Below, piece after piece: positions 54,157 to 62,387 of a DNA stretch of 64,000 nucleotides. The position numbers and the translations under genes were made by a program. The notes beneath the pieces were generated by a model. The model searched no databases. It saw only the letters and a list, made by a program, of their open reading frames with translations, and was not told the DNA's origin. The first letter of the stretch is position 1, and the number at the start of each line of letters is the position of its first letter. Location of the stretch: the NCBI GenBank assembly GCA_913775315.1, contig CAJYIX010000023.1, positions 32,273-96,272 on the forward strand, given 5' to 3'. The stretch is from an uncultured Sphingomonas sp. GTDB taxonomy: Bacteria; Pseudomonadota; Alphaproteobacteria; Sphingomonadales; Sphingomonadaceae.

Positions 54157-54264
54157 AAGCCCCCGATCTTTCAGCCAGCCTAACGATCGGTCCAGGCGAA
54201 GGATGCAGCCAAGCCGAAGCGGCGGCGTTAAGCCCGCCGGAAAGCCGAGGGGAACGCGAACAGC

Positions 54265-55602
54265 ATGGCACCGCCGCCAACCGCCAGTGCCGAGATCGAA
54301 GCGGGGCGCGCGGGCAGCCTGCCCGAAAGCTATCGGAGTGTCGCGGTGCCGGCGGCGGGCGCCTCGTTCTGGCGGCGGCTGGGGGCGTTCGCGGGGCCGG
54401 GCTATCTGGTCGCGGTCGGATACATGGACCCCGGCAACTGGGCGACCGACATCGCCGGCGGGTCAGCGTTCGGCTACACGTTGCTGTCGGTCATCCTGTT
54501 CTCCAACCTAATGGCGATGGTCCTGCAATCGCTGTCGGCGAAGCTCGGCATCGTCGCCGGCCGCGACCTGGCCCAGGCGTGCGCGGAGCAATATGGCCCC
54601 GTCGCGCGCGTCATCCTGTGGGCGCTGTGCGAGCTGGCGATCATCGCCTGCGATCTCGCCGAGGTGATCGGCACCGCGATCGCGCTGCAACTGCTGTTCG
54701 GCATCCCGTTGGTCGCGGGGATCGCGATCACCGCGATCGACGTAATGCTGATCCTGGCGCTCCAGCGCTTCGGGTTTCGGAAGCTCGAGGCGTTCATCGT
54801 CGCGCTGCTGGTCATCATCGCCGGCTGCTTCATCGCCGAGCTGATCTTCGCGCGGCCCGAATGGGCGGCGGTGGCGGCGGGGCTGGTGCCGTCGAGCCGG
54901 ATCGTCACCAATCCGGCGATGCTCTACATCGCGATCGGCATCCTCGGCGCGACGGTCATGCCGCACAATCTCTACCTACACAGCTCGATCGTGCAGACGC
55001 GCTCGTTCGTACAGGATGATGCCGGGCGACGCGACGCGCTGAAGCTGGCGACGATCGACTCGACCGTCGCGCTGGCGCTCGCGTTCTGCATCAACGCCTC
55101 GATCCTCATTCTGGCCGCCGCCACGTTCCACACCGCAGGCCGGACGGAGGTGGCGGAAATCCAGGAGGCGTATCAGCTGCTGACGCCGATGCTGGGGGCG
55201 GGCCTTGCCAGCACGCTGTTCGCGGTGGCGTTGCTGGCCGCGGGTCAGAACTCGACGATCACGGGAACGCTCGCCGGACAGATCGTGATGGAGGGGTTCC
55301 TCAAGATCCGGCTGCCGGTGTGGCTGCGCCGCCTCGTGACCCGGCTGATCGCGATCGTGCCGGCGGCGACGGTCGCGGCGCTCTATGGCGAGAGCGGCAC
55401 CGCTCGGCTCCTCATCCTCAGCCAGGTGGTGCTGAGCCTCCAGCTCCCCTTCGCAGTGTGGCCACTGGTCCGCTTCACCAGCGACCGGCGGCTGATGGGC
55501 CGCTTCGTCAACGGCCCGGTGGTGAAGGTCGTCGCGTGGGCAATCTGCTTCATCGTCATCGGTCTGAACGTGACACTGCTGGCGCAGACGTTGACGGAAT
55601 GA
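54265..55602 (+). CDS. mntH: Nramp-family divalent metal transporter
   Basis: 445 residues, eleven helices. Metal-binding DPGN motif in [16 protein letters not shown] and the MPH motif in [13 protein letters not shown] are exact, as is the conserved transport loop [21 protein letters not shown]. It imports Mn(II) with protons. ATG gives a short cytoplasmic N-terminus. It stands alone, divergent from the lipid kinase; a candidate metal box is not clear. Confidence 0.95.
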   Translation: MAPPPTASAEIEAGRAGSLPESYRSVAVPAAGASFWRRLGAFAGPGYLVAVGYMDPGNWATDIAGGSAFGYTLLSVILFSNLMAMVLQSLSAKLGIVAGRDLAQACAEQYGPVARVILWALCELAIIACDLAEVIGTAIALQLLFGIPLVAGIAITAIDVMLILALQRFGFRKLEAFIVALLVIIAGCFIAELIFARPEWAAVAAGLVPSSRIVTNPAMLYIAIGILGATVMPHNLYLHSSIVQTRSFVQDDAGRRDALKLATIDSTVALALAFCINASILILAAATFHTAGRTEVAEIQEAYQLLTPMLGAGLASTLFAVALLAAGQNSTITGTLAGQIVMEGFLKIRLPVWLRRLVTRLIAIVPAATVAALYGESGTARLLILSQVVLSLQLPFAVWPLVRFTSDRRLMGRFVNGPVVKVVAWAICFIVIGLNVTLLAQTLTE

Positions 55603-55612
55603 TCAGGTTTTT

Positions 55613-55624
55613 CGGTTATAACCG
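55613..55624. promoter_or_regulatory. 12-bp perfect palindrome
   Basis: cggttataaccg lies 11 nt past the mntH stop and about 70 nt ahead of the broken gene. The GTTATAAC core resembles Zur/Fur-type half-sites, but it could be chance in this AT-richer patch. Confidence 0.3.
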
Positions 55625-55696
55625 CGCTGCTCTAATCAGATAAGCAATTCGACGGTTAGCGGATCCTTTCAAATACGCGCCGGGATTAGAGATACC

Positions 55697-56187
55697 ATGC
55701 GATATGCTAATTTTACGATAGCGATTGCGGTTCTAATGATGGCGATTCCAGCTAGCACCCACACCTGTATCGCGCCCACTCGTCAACACAACCCTGCGGA
55801 GAGTCCATCCGATTTGATCGTCGAAGGTGTCGTGGACCGAATTACTGGCCCAGACGTAATTATCAGCCAAGGTCGAACTGCTGCTCTCTCGACACCCACG
55901 GCCACTGCTCATGTCAATGTAAAGCGCCGGTGGCTTGGAACGCAACAACCTCGGACAGTTGCGATCAGATGATATACCTCGGGACCGATGTGCGGACCTC
56001 CAAGTCTACCTCCAAAAGCCGGCCAGAGGTTACTTGTGCACCTTGCAAATCAAGATGGAAGGCTGCGCGTGATAGGCTGGTCACGTGTCACCAAGCGTCC
56101 GGACGCAAATGTAATCTATCAGACGAATGAAGATGCGAAACGGCATATGGAGCGGGTTAAAGGCTTGTATCGCCCATCGAACCGAAA
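55697..56187 (+). pseudogene. Disrupted gene for a small exported protein, AT-rich
   Basis: A signal peptide (MRYANFTIAIAVLMMAIPAS), then DLIVEGVVDRITG and a beta-strand region ending NVKRRWLGTQQPRTVAIR. Here an in-frame TGA (55970-55972) stops it, and the same frame goes on coherently as YTSGPMCGPPSLPPKAGQRL and LVHLANQDGRLRVIGWS. The strand order and conserved cysteine resemble small NTR/TIMP-like bacterial exported proteins. The frame then runs into the antisense of the regulator at 56188, so the native 3' end also looks lost. Composition (near 40% G+C in places) differs sharply from both flanks, which suggests acquired DNA. Confidence 0.6.
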
Positions 56188-57570
56188 TCAGTCCCCCCCG
56201 AACGCGAAGGGCGTCATCCCCGCCTCGCGATCGCTGACGATCCGCGCGCGGCCCGCCGGCGGGGCGCTCCGCTGCGAGCAATCCGCGCGCGTGCAGGCGG
56301 TGCAGCCAAGGCCGATCGCCATCGCACGCCCGGCAAGGTCGATCCCTCGCGCGGCCGCGAGGCCGCCCGCTTCGCCCGCCGCCACGCCGATCGCCACGGC
56401 GAACCGCCCGCGCACGCCGCCCAATGGCCCGGCATGCGGCTGAACGCTGCGCGCCATCGTCAGCCAGCGGCCGCCATCCTCGCTCTCGACCAGCTGCGTC
56501 ACCAGCTCGCCCGGCCGCGCGAGCGCCGCGAACACGTCCCACAGCGGGCAGAGCCCCCCCTCGACCAGCGGCGACACGCTCGCCCCGGCATAGCGCTTCG
56601 ACACCTGTCCCGCCCGGTCGACGCGTAGCATGAAGAAAGGAAGCCCCCGGGCCCCGACGCGCTGCAACGTCGTCAGCCGGTGCGCGACCTGCTCGAACCC
56701 CGCGCCGAACCGCCGTTGCAGCAGCTCGATATCGTACCCGGTCGCCTCGCACGCGCGCAGGAACCGGGCATAAGGCATCATCACCGCCGCCGCGAAATAT
56801 CCGGTGACGTGCCGGCGCAGCAGCCGCTCCGCCACGCGATCGGACAGCCCGGCGCCGCGCACGATCGCGTCCACCTCCCCCTGCACCTCCCCCGCCAGCC
56901 GCTCAGCCATCGCGAAGATGCGGCTGGCGGGGTCGAGGAGTTCGGAAAGCTGAAGCTGGCGGGCGTGCAGGTCGAGGCGCTTCAGCCGGTCGGGCATCAC
57001 CTCGACCGGCAGGATGCGGACCGACAACTGGTGGCGGGTGCGCAGCCGCTCGGCGATCGCCTGCGCCAGGTCACCGCTCGCCAGCCGCAGTTCGTCGGCC
57101 AGCGCCTCCGCCGCAGCGTCGAGGTCGGGGAAGTGGTTGCGCCAATGCTCGATCGCGCGTCGCACCTCGCGCGCCACGCGATCATGCCCGTCGTCGAGGC
57201 CCGGCCCCGCCGCGCCCCGCGAATCGAACGCACGCGCGAACGCCTCCGCGCCGCCCGGTGCGCTCGCCAGCCATTCCTCCAGCTCGCCGCGGTCGATGTC
57301 GAGGTCCGCGAACATCGGATCGGCCAGCCGCCGCCGCATCGCCGCCGCGCCGCCGCCCGGCTCGCTCGCCGCCAGCGTTCGCGCGTCGAAATCGAAACGC
57401 TCGGCCAGCCGCACGAGGAGCGTCGCCGAAATCGGCCGCTGGTTGCGCTCGACGAGGTTGAGATAGCTCGGCGAAATGTCGAGCGCGGTCGCCATCGCCG
57501 CCTGGGTCAGCCCCAGCTGCCGGCGCACCCGGCGCACGGCATGGCCCGCGATCAGCTTGCGTTCGGCCAT
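56188..57570 (-). CDS. XRE-family regulator of the short-chain fatty acyl (ScfR/RamB) type
   Basis: 460 residues. N-terminal helix-turn-helix: VRRVRRQLGLTQAAMATALD and SPSYLNLVERNQRPIS. The middle contains an ImmA/IrrE-like region (RRHVTGYFAAAVMMPYARFL) without the HExxH zinc motif, so protease activity is unlikely. The C-terminal domain includes FFMLRVDRAGQVSKRYAG and a cysteine cluster GLGCTACTRADC. Relatives control acetate, propionate and glyoxylate-shunt genes. ATG gives MAERKLIAGHAV; divergent from the Nudix gene across 43 nt. Confidence 0.9.
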   Translation of the reverse strand: MAERKLIAGHAVRRVRRQLGLTQAAMATALDISPSYLNLVERNQRPISATLLVRLAERFDFDARTLAASEPGGGAAAMRRRLADPMFADLDIDRGELEEWLASAPGGAEAFARAFDSRGAAGPGLDDGHDRVAREVRRAIEHWRNHFPDLDAAAEALADELRLASGDLAQAIAERLRTRHQLSVRILPVEVMPDRLKRLDLHARQLQLSELLDPASRIFAMAERLAGEVQGEVDAIVRGAGLSDRVAERLLRRHVTGYFAAAVMMPYARFLRACEATGYDIELLQRRFGAGFEQVAHRLTTLQRVGARGLPFFMLRVDRAGQVSKRYAGASVSPLVEGGLCPLWDVFAALARPGELVTQLVESEDGGRWLTMARSVQPHAGPLGGVRGRFAVAIGVAAGEAGGLAAARGIDLAGRAMAIGLGCTACTRADCSQRSAPPAGRARIVSDREAGMTPFAFGGD

Positions 57571-57613
57571 CGGCTGTGTCCTTCCCCGTTCGTGACGAAG
57601 GCTGGAGGGCGGA

Positions 57614-58204
57614 TTGGACCAAGTCAATTCTTCACAAGGCTACCTCGCGATCGTGGGGCGCGACACGCCTTACACGGGCTGGCTGGACGTGGTCCGCCTG
57701 CATCTGAGCGTCGATGGGGCAGCGCCGTTCGTGCGCCATGCGGTGCGCCTGTGGCATGCGGTGTCGGTACTGCCATACGATCCCGATCGCCGCGTCGCGC
57801 TGGTGATCGAGACACCGCGCGCGGCGCTGCTTCATATGGGGCATCCGGGCCTTGTCGAGGCGATCGCCGGCTCGATCGACCGCGATACCGCGCCCGAAGC
57901 GGTTGCGCGTGCCGAGGCGATGGAGGAGGCGGGCGTCCGCCTGACCGACCTCGATCATGTCGGCCATGTCTGGACCACGCCGGGCGCGACGACGGAGCGG
58001 ATTGACTATTTCCTCGGCCGCTACACCGCCGCCGATCGGGTCGCGGCCGGCGGCGGGCTGGCGCACGAGGACGAGCATATCGTCGTTCACGAGCGGTCGC
58101 TCTCGGATCTGTGGGCGCTCATGCACGATCCCGGCGGGATCGACGGCAAGCTGATGCTACTCCTCCACGCGCTACGCGTGCGCGAGCCGGGGTTGTTTGA
58201 GTAG
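57614..58204 (+). CDS. Nudix-type hydrolase with diverged Nudix box
   Basis: 196 residues from a TTG. The fold resembles NudK/ADP-sugar hydrolases: LWHAVSVLPYDPDRRVALVI, then the Nudix helix GSIDRDTAPEAVARAEAMEE followed by AGV. The metal-binding EExG core is kept, but two consensus positions (the first Glu and the Arg of REUxEE) are Thr and Ala. The later VWTTPGATTERIDYFLGRY fits sugar-nucleotide hydrolases. Start is forced by the short gap to the divergent regulator. Substrate unknown. Confidence 0.82.
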   Translation: MDQVNSSQGYLAIVGRDTPYTGWLDVVRLHLSVDGAAPFVRHAVRLWHAVSVLPYDPDRRVALVIETPRAALLHMGHPGLVEAIAGSIDRDTAPEAVARAEAMEEAGVRLTDLDHVGHVWTTPGATTERIDYFLGRYTAADRVAAGGGLAHEDEHIVVHERSLSDLWALMHDPGGIDGKLMLLLHALRVREPGLFE

Positions 58205-58217
58205 CCTTCCCCTTCGC

Positions 58218-58244
58218 GTCACCCCGGACTTGATCCGGGATGAC
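58218..58244. repeat. Imperfect palindromic repeat, 11-bp arms
   Basis: gtcaccccgga and tccgggatgac, one mismatch, flank a cttga loop between the Nudix gene and wecB. GTCATCCCGGACTTGATCCGGGATGAC-type elements are dispersed in many alphaproteobacterial genomes. A different family from the repeat at 9063. Confidence 0.6.
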
Positions 58245-58299
58245 GAAGAAAGGGCATAACCTTAGCGCTTGCTTCACCTTGCCGCGCTAAGCCGCCGGC

Positions 58300-59424
58300 A
58301 TGACCCGCGTCCTCACGATCTTCGGCACCCGGCCGGAAGCCATCAAGCTCTTCCCCGTCGTTGCCGCGCTGCGCGACCAGCCGGGGCTCGACGTGCGCAC
58401 CTGCGTCACCGCGCAGCATCGCGGACTGCTGGATCAGGTGCTGGAGATTGCCGGCCTCACCCCCGACATCGACCTCGACCTGATGGAACCAGGCCAGAGC
58501 CTCGACCGGCTGACCGCGCGGCTTCTCACCGGCCTCGGCGAAGTGATGGACGCCGAAAAGCCGGACCGCGTGATCGTCCAGGGCGATACCGCCACGGCGA
58601 TGGTCGGTGCGCTCGTCGCCTATTACCGCAAGATCCCGGTCGCGCATGTCGAGGCGGGGCTGCGGTCGGGCGACATCTACCACCCCTGGCCTGAGGAGGT
58701 GAACCGCCGCATCGTCGCGCCGATCGCCGACCTCCACTTCGCGCCGACGGAGACGGCGGCCAATGCGCTCCTCCGCGAGAACATCGACCCGGCGGGCATC
58801 CACGTCACCGGCAATACCGTGATCGACGCGCTGCACTGGACCCGCGCGAAGATCGAGGCGCAGCCCTTACTCGCCGCCGGCCTCGACGACCTCGCCGCGC
58901 GGTTCGCGGGAGAGCGGATCGTTCTCGTCACCACGCACCGGCGCGAAAATTTCGGCGGCGGCATGGAGAATATCGCCCGTGCCATCGCCGAGATCGCAGA
59001 GCGGCCGGACGTCGCGATCGTGTTTCCCTGTCACCCCAATCCCAATGTCGTGTCGGTGATGGACGCGATGCTGGGCGACCGGCCGAACATCGCCCGCATC
59101 GATCCGCTCGACTATCCGCACTTCATCCGCGCGCTCGATCTCTCGACCATCGTCCTTACCGATTCCGGCGGCGTGCAGGAGGAAGCGCCCGCGCTCGGCA
59201 AGCCGGTACTGGTGATGCGCGAGACGACCGAGCGGCCCGAAGGGGTCGAGGCGGGCACCGCACGACTGGTCGGCACCGATCCGGCGCGTATCGTTTCCGA
59301 AATCTTCAGCCTTCTGGACGACAAGAGCGCCTATTCCGCGATGGCGCGCGCCCACAATCCGTTCGGCGACGGCCATGCCGCGGCACGGATATCGGAGCTT
59401 GTCGCGGATGCCCACCGACGCTGA
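58300..59424 (+). CDS. wecB: UDP-N-acetylglucosamine 2-epimerase (non-hydrolysing)
   Basis: 374 residues, GT-B fold. VLTIFGTRPEAIKLFPVVAA, GDTATAMVGALVAYY, AHVEAGLRSGD, TTHRRENFGG and LTDSGGVQEEAPALGKPVLV are the full WecB signature, including the catalytic Asp/Glu/His residues. It makes UDP-ManNAc for surface polysaccharide. ATG with a weak ribosome site. Overlaps wecC by 17 nt. Confidence 0.97.
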   Translation: MTRVLTIFGTRPEAIKLFPVVAALRDQPGLDVRTCVTAQHRGLLDQVLEIAGLTPDIDLDLMEPGQSLDRLTARLLTGLGEVMDAEKPDRVIVQGDTATAMVGALVAYYRKIPVAHVEAGLRSGDIYHPWPEEVNRRIVAPIADLHFAPTETAANALLRENIDPAGIHVTGNTVIDALHWTRAKIEAQPLLAAGLDDLAARFAGERIVLVTTHRRENFGGGMENIARAIAEIAERPDVAIVFPCHPNPNVVSVMDAMLGDRPNIARIDPLDYPHFIRALDLSTIVLTDSGGVQEEAPALGKPVLVMRETTERPEGVEAGTARLVGTDPARIVSEIFSLLDDKSAYSAMARAHNPFGDGHAAARISELVADAHRR

Positions 59425-60709
59425 ACTCAAGGTCGCGGTCCTCGGTCTCGGCTATATCGGCCTGCCGACCGCCGCGGTGATCGCGCGGACGGGCGCTCAG
59501 GTACTGGGCATCGACGTGAGCCAAGCGGTCGTCGACACGGTCAATTCGGGCCGCGTGCATATCGAGGAGATCGACCTCGACGGCCTCGTCTCCGGCGTGG
59601 TCGCGCGCGGCAATTTGCGCGCCTCGACGCTGATCGAGCCCGCCGACGTATTCGTCATCGCGGTGCCCACCCCGTTCGGCGACAATCATGCGCCTGACAT
59701 CGGCTATGTGTTGAAGGCGGCGACGACGGTGGCGGCGGCGCTGAAGGTCGGCGACGTGGTGATCCTCGAATCGACCTCGCCCGTCGGCACGACAGAGAAG
59801 GTCCGCGACCTGCTGGCGAAGCTGCGCCCGGATCTCAAGGTGCCCGGCACGGGACCCGGCACGCCCGATATCGCCATCGCCTATTGCCCGGAGCGGGTGC
59901 TGCCCGGCCGCATCCTCGTCGAGCTGATCGACAACGATCGTGTCATCGGCGGGATCACCCCGCGCTGCGCGCGCAAGGCGCTGCAATTCTATCGCCGCTT
60001 CGTCCGCGGCGCCTGCGTCACCACGACCGCGCGCGCGGCGGAGATGACGAAGCTCACCGAAAATGCGTTCCGCGACGTCAACATCGCCTTCGCCAACGAA
60101 TTGTCGGTGGTGGCGGGCAATCTCGGCATCGACGTGTGGGAGGTGATCCGCCTCGCCAACCGGCATCCGCGCGTCAACATCCTGTCGCCCGGCCCCGGCG
60201 TCGGCGGCCACTGCATCGCGGTCGATCCCTGGTTCCTCGTCCATGGCGACCCGGAGAACACGCCGCTGATCCGCACCGCGCGCGAGGTGAACGACGCCAA
60301 GACCGGCTACACGATCGGCCGGGCCGAGGCGCTGATCGAGGCGATGCCCGGCGCGCCGGTCGCCTGCCTAGGCCTCGCGTTCAAGGCGAACATCGACGAT
60401 TTCCGCGAAAGCCCCGCGCTCAAGGTCGCCTCGTCCCTCGCCCACCGTTTCGGCGATCGGGTGCGGATCGTGGAGCCCTACGCCGACACGCTGCCCAAGG
60501 CGTTCGACGGCAGCGGCGCCAGCCTGATCGACATCGACACCGCGCTTGAGACGTGCCCGATCCTGGTCGTCCTCGTCGATCACGACGTCTTCCGCTCGGT
60601 CCCGCTCGAGGAGCGCGCGGCCAAGCGCGTCTACGACACCCGCGGCATCTGGCCCGACCAGCCGCAGCCGGCCGTCAGCGAAGTTCCGCCGATCCGCCTA
60701 GCGAGCTAA
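59408..60709 (+). CDS. wecC: UDP-N-acetyl-D-mannosamine dehydrogenase
   Basis: 433 residues, UDP-glucose/GDP-mannose dehydrogenase family. LKVAVLGLGYIGLPTAAVIA binds NAD; VFVIAVPTPFGDNHAPD, ESTSPVGTTEKV, EMTKLTENAFRDVNIAFANE, and the catalytic Cys in PGVGGHCIAVDPWFLV follow, then LAFKANIDDFRESPAL. It oxidises UDP-ManNAc to UDP-ManNAcA. ATG gives MPTDAELK. The stop TAA overlaps the convergent transpeptidase stop (CTAA). Confidence 0.96.
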   Translation: MPTDAELKVAVLGLGYIGLPTAAVIARTGAQVLGIDVSQAVVDTVNSGRVHIEEIDLDGLVSGVVARGNLRASTLIEPADVFVIAVPTPFGDNHAPDIGYVLKAATTVAAALKVGDVVILESTSPVGTTEKVRDLLAKLRPDLKVPGTGPGTPDIAIAYCPERVLPGRILVELIDNDRVIGGITPRCARKALQFYRRFVRGACVTTTARAAEMTKLTENAFRDVNIAFANELSVVAGNLGIDVWEVIRLANRHPRVNILSPGPGVGGHCIAVDPWFLVHGDPENTPLIRTAREVNDAKTGYTIGRAEALIEAMPGAPVACLGLAFKANIDDFRESPALKVASSLAHRFGDRVRIVEPYADTLPKAFDGSGASLIDIDTALETCPILVVLVDHDVFRSVPLEERAAKRVYDTRGIWPDQPQPAVSEVPPIRLAS

Positions 60710-61542
60710 TCGGCGCCGCGCGCGCCGTATCCTTGCGCGAACACCGCATCGTAGCTGGCGAAAGAGGCGGTTTCGGCCGCAACCTCGATCCGGGGCGCGG
60801 CGCTGTCGTCGCCCGCGCGCACCTCGTCGTCATGGCGCAGTGCCCCGCGCGCATCCGCCACCAGCACCGGCGCGGCCGGCCGCGGTGCTGCCGCCATCCG
60901 CACCGGCGGCAGTTCGCGCGACTGCGGGCGGGCGGGACCGCGCGCCACGTCGGGCACGACGCTGACCGCGCCGCCCATGTCGGTGATCGCGTAAAGCTGC
61001 TTCGCGAACGCCGCGGGGAACCGGATGCACCCGTGCGAGGCGGGATAGCCCGGCAAATGCCCCGCATGGAGCGCGATGCCGGTCCAGGTCAGCCGCTGCA
61101 TGTAGGGCATCGGCGCGTTCGAATAGAGGTTCGAACGGTGGAAGACCTTTTTCTGCAGGATCGTGAACTCGCCCGCGGGCGTCGACTTGCCGGGCTTACC
61201 CGTCGAGATCGTCGAAACCCCGATCAGCGTGCCGCCGCGATAGACATAAGCAACCTGGTCGGCGAGGCTGACGACGATCGCCACCGCGCCCTCACCGCCG
61301 CGGTCGGCCCAGACATATTCGCCGTTCCGCAGCGATTGCGCCCGCGATTCGAGGTCGGGAAGCTGGGCGAATGCCGGAATGGCTGCCGCCCCCGCCAGCA
61401 TCAGCAGCGCGGCAAATGGTGCCACGGCTTGGCGCAATATCCGTGCCGCTCTCGGCGAACCGTGGTTTGGCCGGGACGAAAGCGCGGGCGAAGCGGCGTC
61501 AAGTCCCCGAAAATCCGGTGCCGTCATGCTATATGCCCGCAT
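60706..61542 (-). CDS. L,D-transpeptidase (YkuD domain), exported
   Basis: 278 residues. N-terminal signal region (AVAPFAALLMLAGAAAIPAF) after a longer cytoplasmic segment, then the YkuD domain: STISTGKPGKSTPAGEFTI, ALHAGHLPGYPASHGCIRFP with the catalytic His and Cys in HGCIR. The C-terminal ~80 residues are Pro/Ala-rich and disordered. It makes 3-3 peptidoglycan cross-links or attaches proteins. Two ATGs near the start are possible. Confidence 0.92.
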   Translation of the reverse strand: MRAYSMTAPDFRGLDAASPALSSRPNHGSPRAARILRQAVAPFAALLMLAGAAAIPAFAQLPDLESRAQSLRNGEYVWADRGGEGAVAIVVSLADQVAYVYRGGTLIGVSTISTGKPGKSTPAGEFTILQKKVFHRSNLYSNAPMPYMQRLTWTGIALHAGHLPGYPASHGCIRFPAAFAKQLYAITDMGGAVSVVPDVARGPARPQSRELPPVRMAAAPRPAAPVLVADARGALRHDDEVRAGDDSAAPRIEVAAETASFASYDAVFAQGYGARGAD

Positions 61543-61574
61543 ATGCCAAGACCAGTGGTGGGGCTTAGCTTATC

Positions 61575-62291
61575 GTGAACGACTTGTTAACCGGAACCGC
61601 GTCCCGTCGGGGGATGCTTCGCGCGGGCGGGATCGCCGCGGCGGCGATCTTCGTGCCGGGCTGCATGCGCCAGCCGCTCCAGTCGGTGAGCAGCCTCGGC
61701 ACCAAGCCGGCGCCGCACGTCGCCCCGGCGGCGCAGCCGGCAGCCGTCGCCGCCACCGCGCCGGCGATGCCCCGAGTCCCCGGCGTGTCGCAGGCGCTGG
61801 TCGAACGCGCGATGGCCGCCCGCGACGCCAATGCCGGGCAGCTTCGCCAGCGCGACCGGATCGCGATCATCGACTTCACGCCCGCTTCCTATCGCTCGCG
61901 CCTCGCGCTGATCGACGTGGCGAACGGCCGGGTGGACAAGCTCTTGGTCGCGCACGGCATCGGCTCCGACCCCGGCCACACCGCCTTCCTCCAGCGTTTC
62001 TCGAACGACGACGGGTCGGAGGCGACGTGCGAGGGCGCGTTCGTCGCCAGCGACTATTATGTCGGCCAGCACGGTCGGTCGCAGCGACTCGTCGGCCTCG
62101 ACCCCACCAATTCCAACGCCCTCGCCCGTGCGATCGTGATTCACGCCGCCTGGTATGCGAACAAGGACATGCTGACCACGCACGGCAAGCTCGGCCGCAG
62201 CCAGGGCTGTTTCGCGGTGGGCGAGGCGGAGTTGCAGCGCGTATTCGACCATCTGGGCGAAGGCGCGCTGGTCTATGCAGCCAAGGGCTGA
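61575..62291 (+). CDS. Murein L,D-transpeptidase catalytic-domain protein (YkuD_2), lipoprotein
   Basis: 238 residues. A twin-arginine-like start (SRRGMLRAGGIAAAAIFVPG) runs into Cys, giving a possible lipobox (VPGC). The YkuD_2 domain follows: IAIIDFTPASYRSRLALIDV, AHGIGSDPGHTAFLQRFSN, VIHAAWYAN and GRSQGCFAVGE, with His and Cys of the active site. GTG start. Divergent from the YkuD gene with 32 nt between the starts. Confidence 0.9.
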   Translation: MNDLLTGTASRRGMLRAGGIAAAAIFVPGCMRQPLQSVSSLGTKPAPHVAPAAQPAAVAATAPAMPRVPGVSQALVERAMAARDANAGQLRQRDRIAIIDFTPASYRSRLALIDVANGRVDKLLVAHGIGSDPGHTAFLQRFSNDDGSEATCEGAFVASDYYVGQHGRSQRLVGLDPTNSNALARAIVIHAAWYANKDMLTTHGKLGRSQGCFAVGEAELQRVFDHLGEGALVYAAKG

Positions 62292-62387
62292 GACGGCGGC
62301 TCGAACTTAGGCCGTTGCGAAACGGGGCATCCTGGCTAACGTTTCGGTGCTAACGGATGGCGCTGAACCGTTCGGGGAGCCGTTTTC

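Noticed and set aside
55970-55972. TGA as a selenocysteine codon in the broken gene
   Set aside because: No selenocysteine insertion hairpin is apparent after it and the family has no such residue; a premature stop is simpler.
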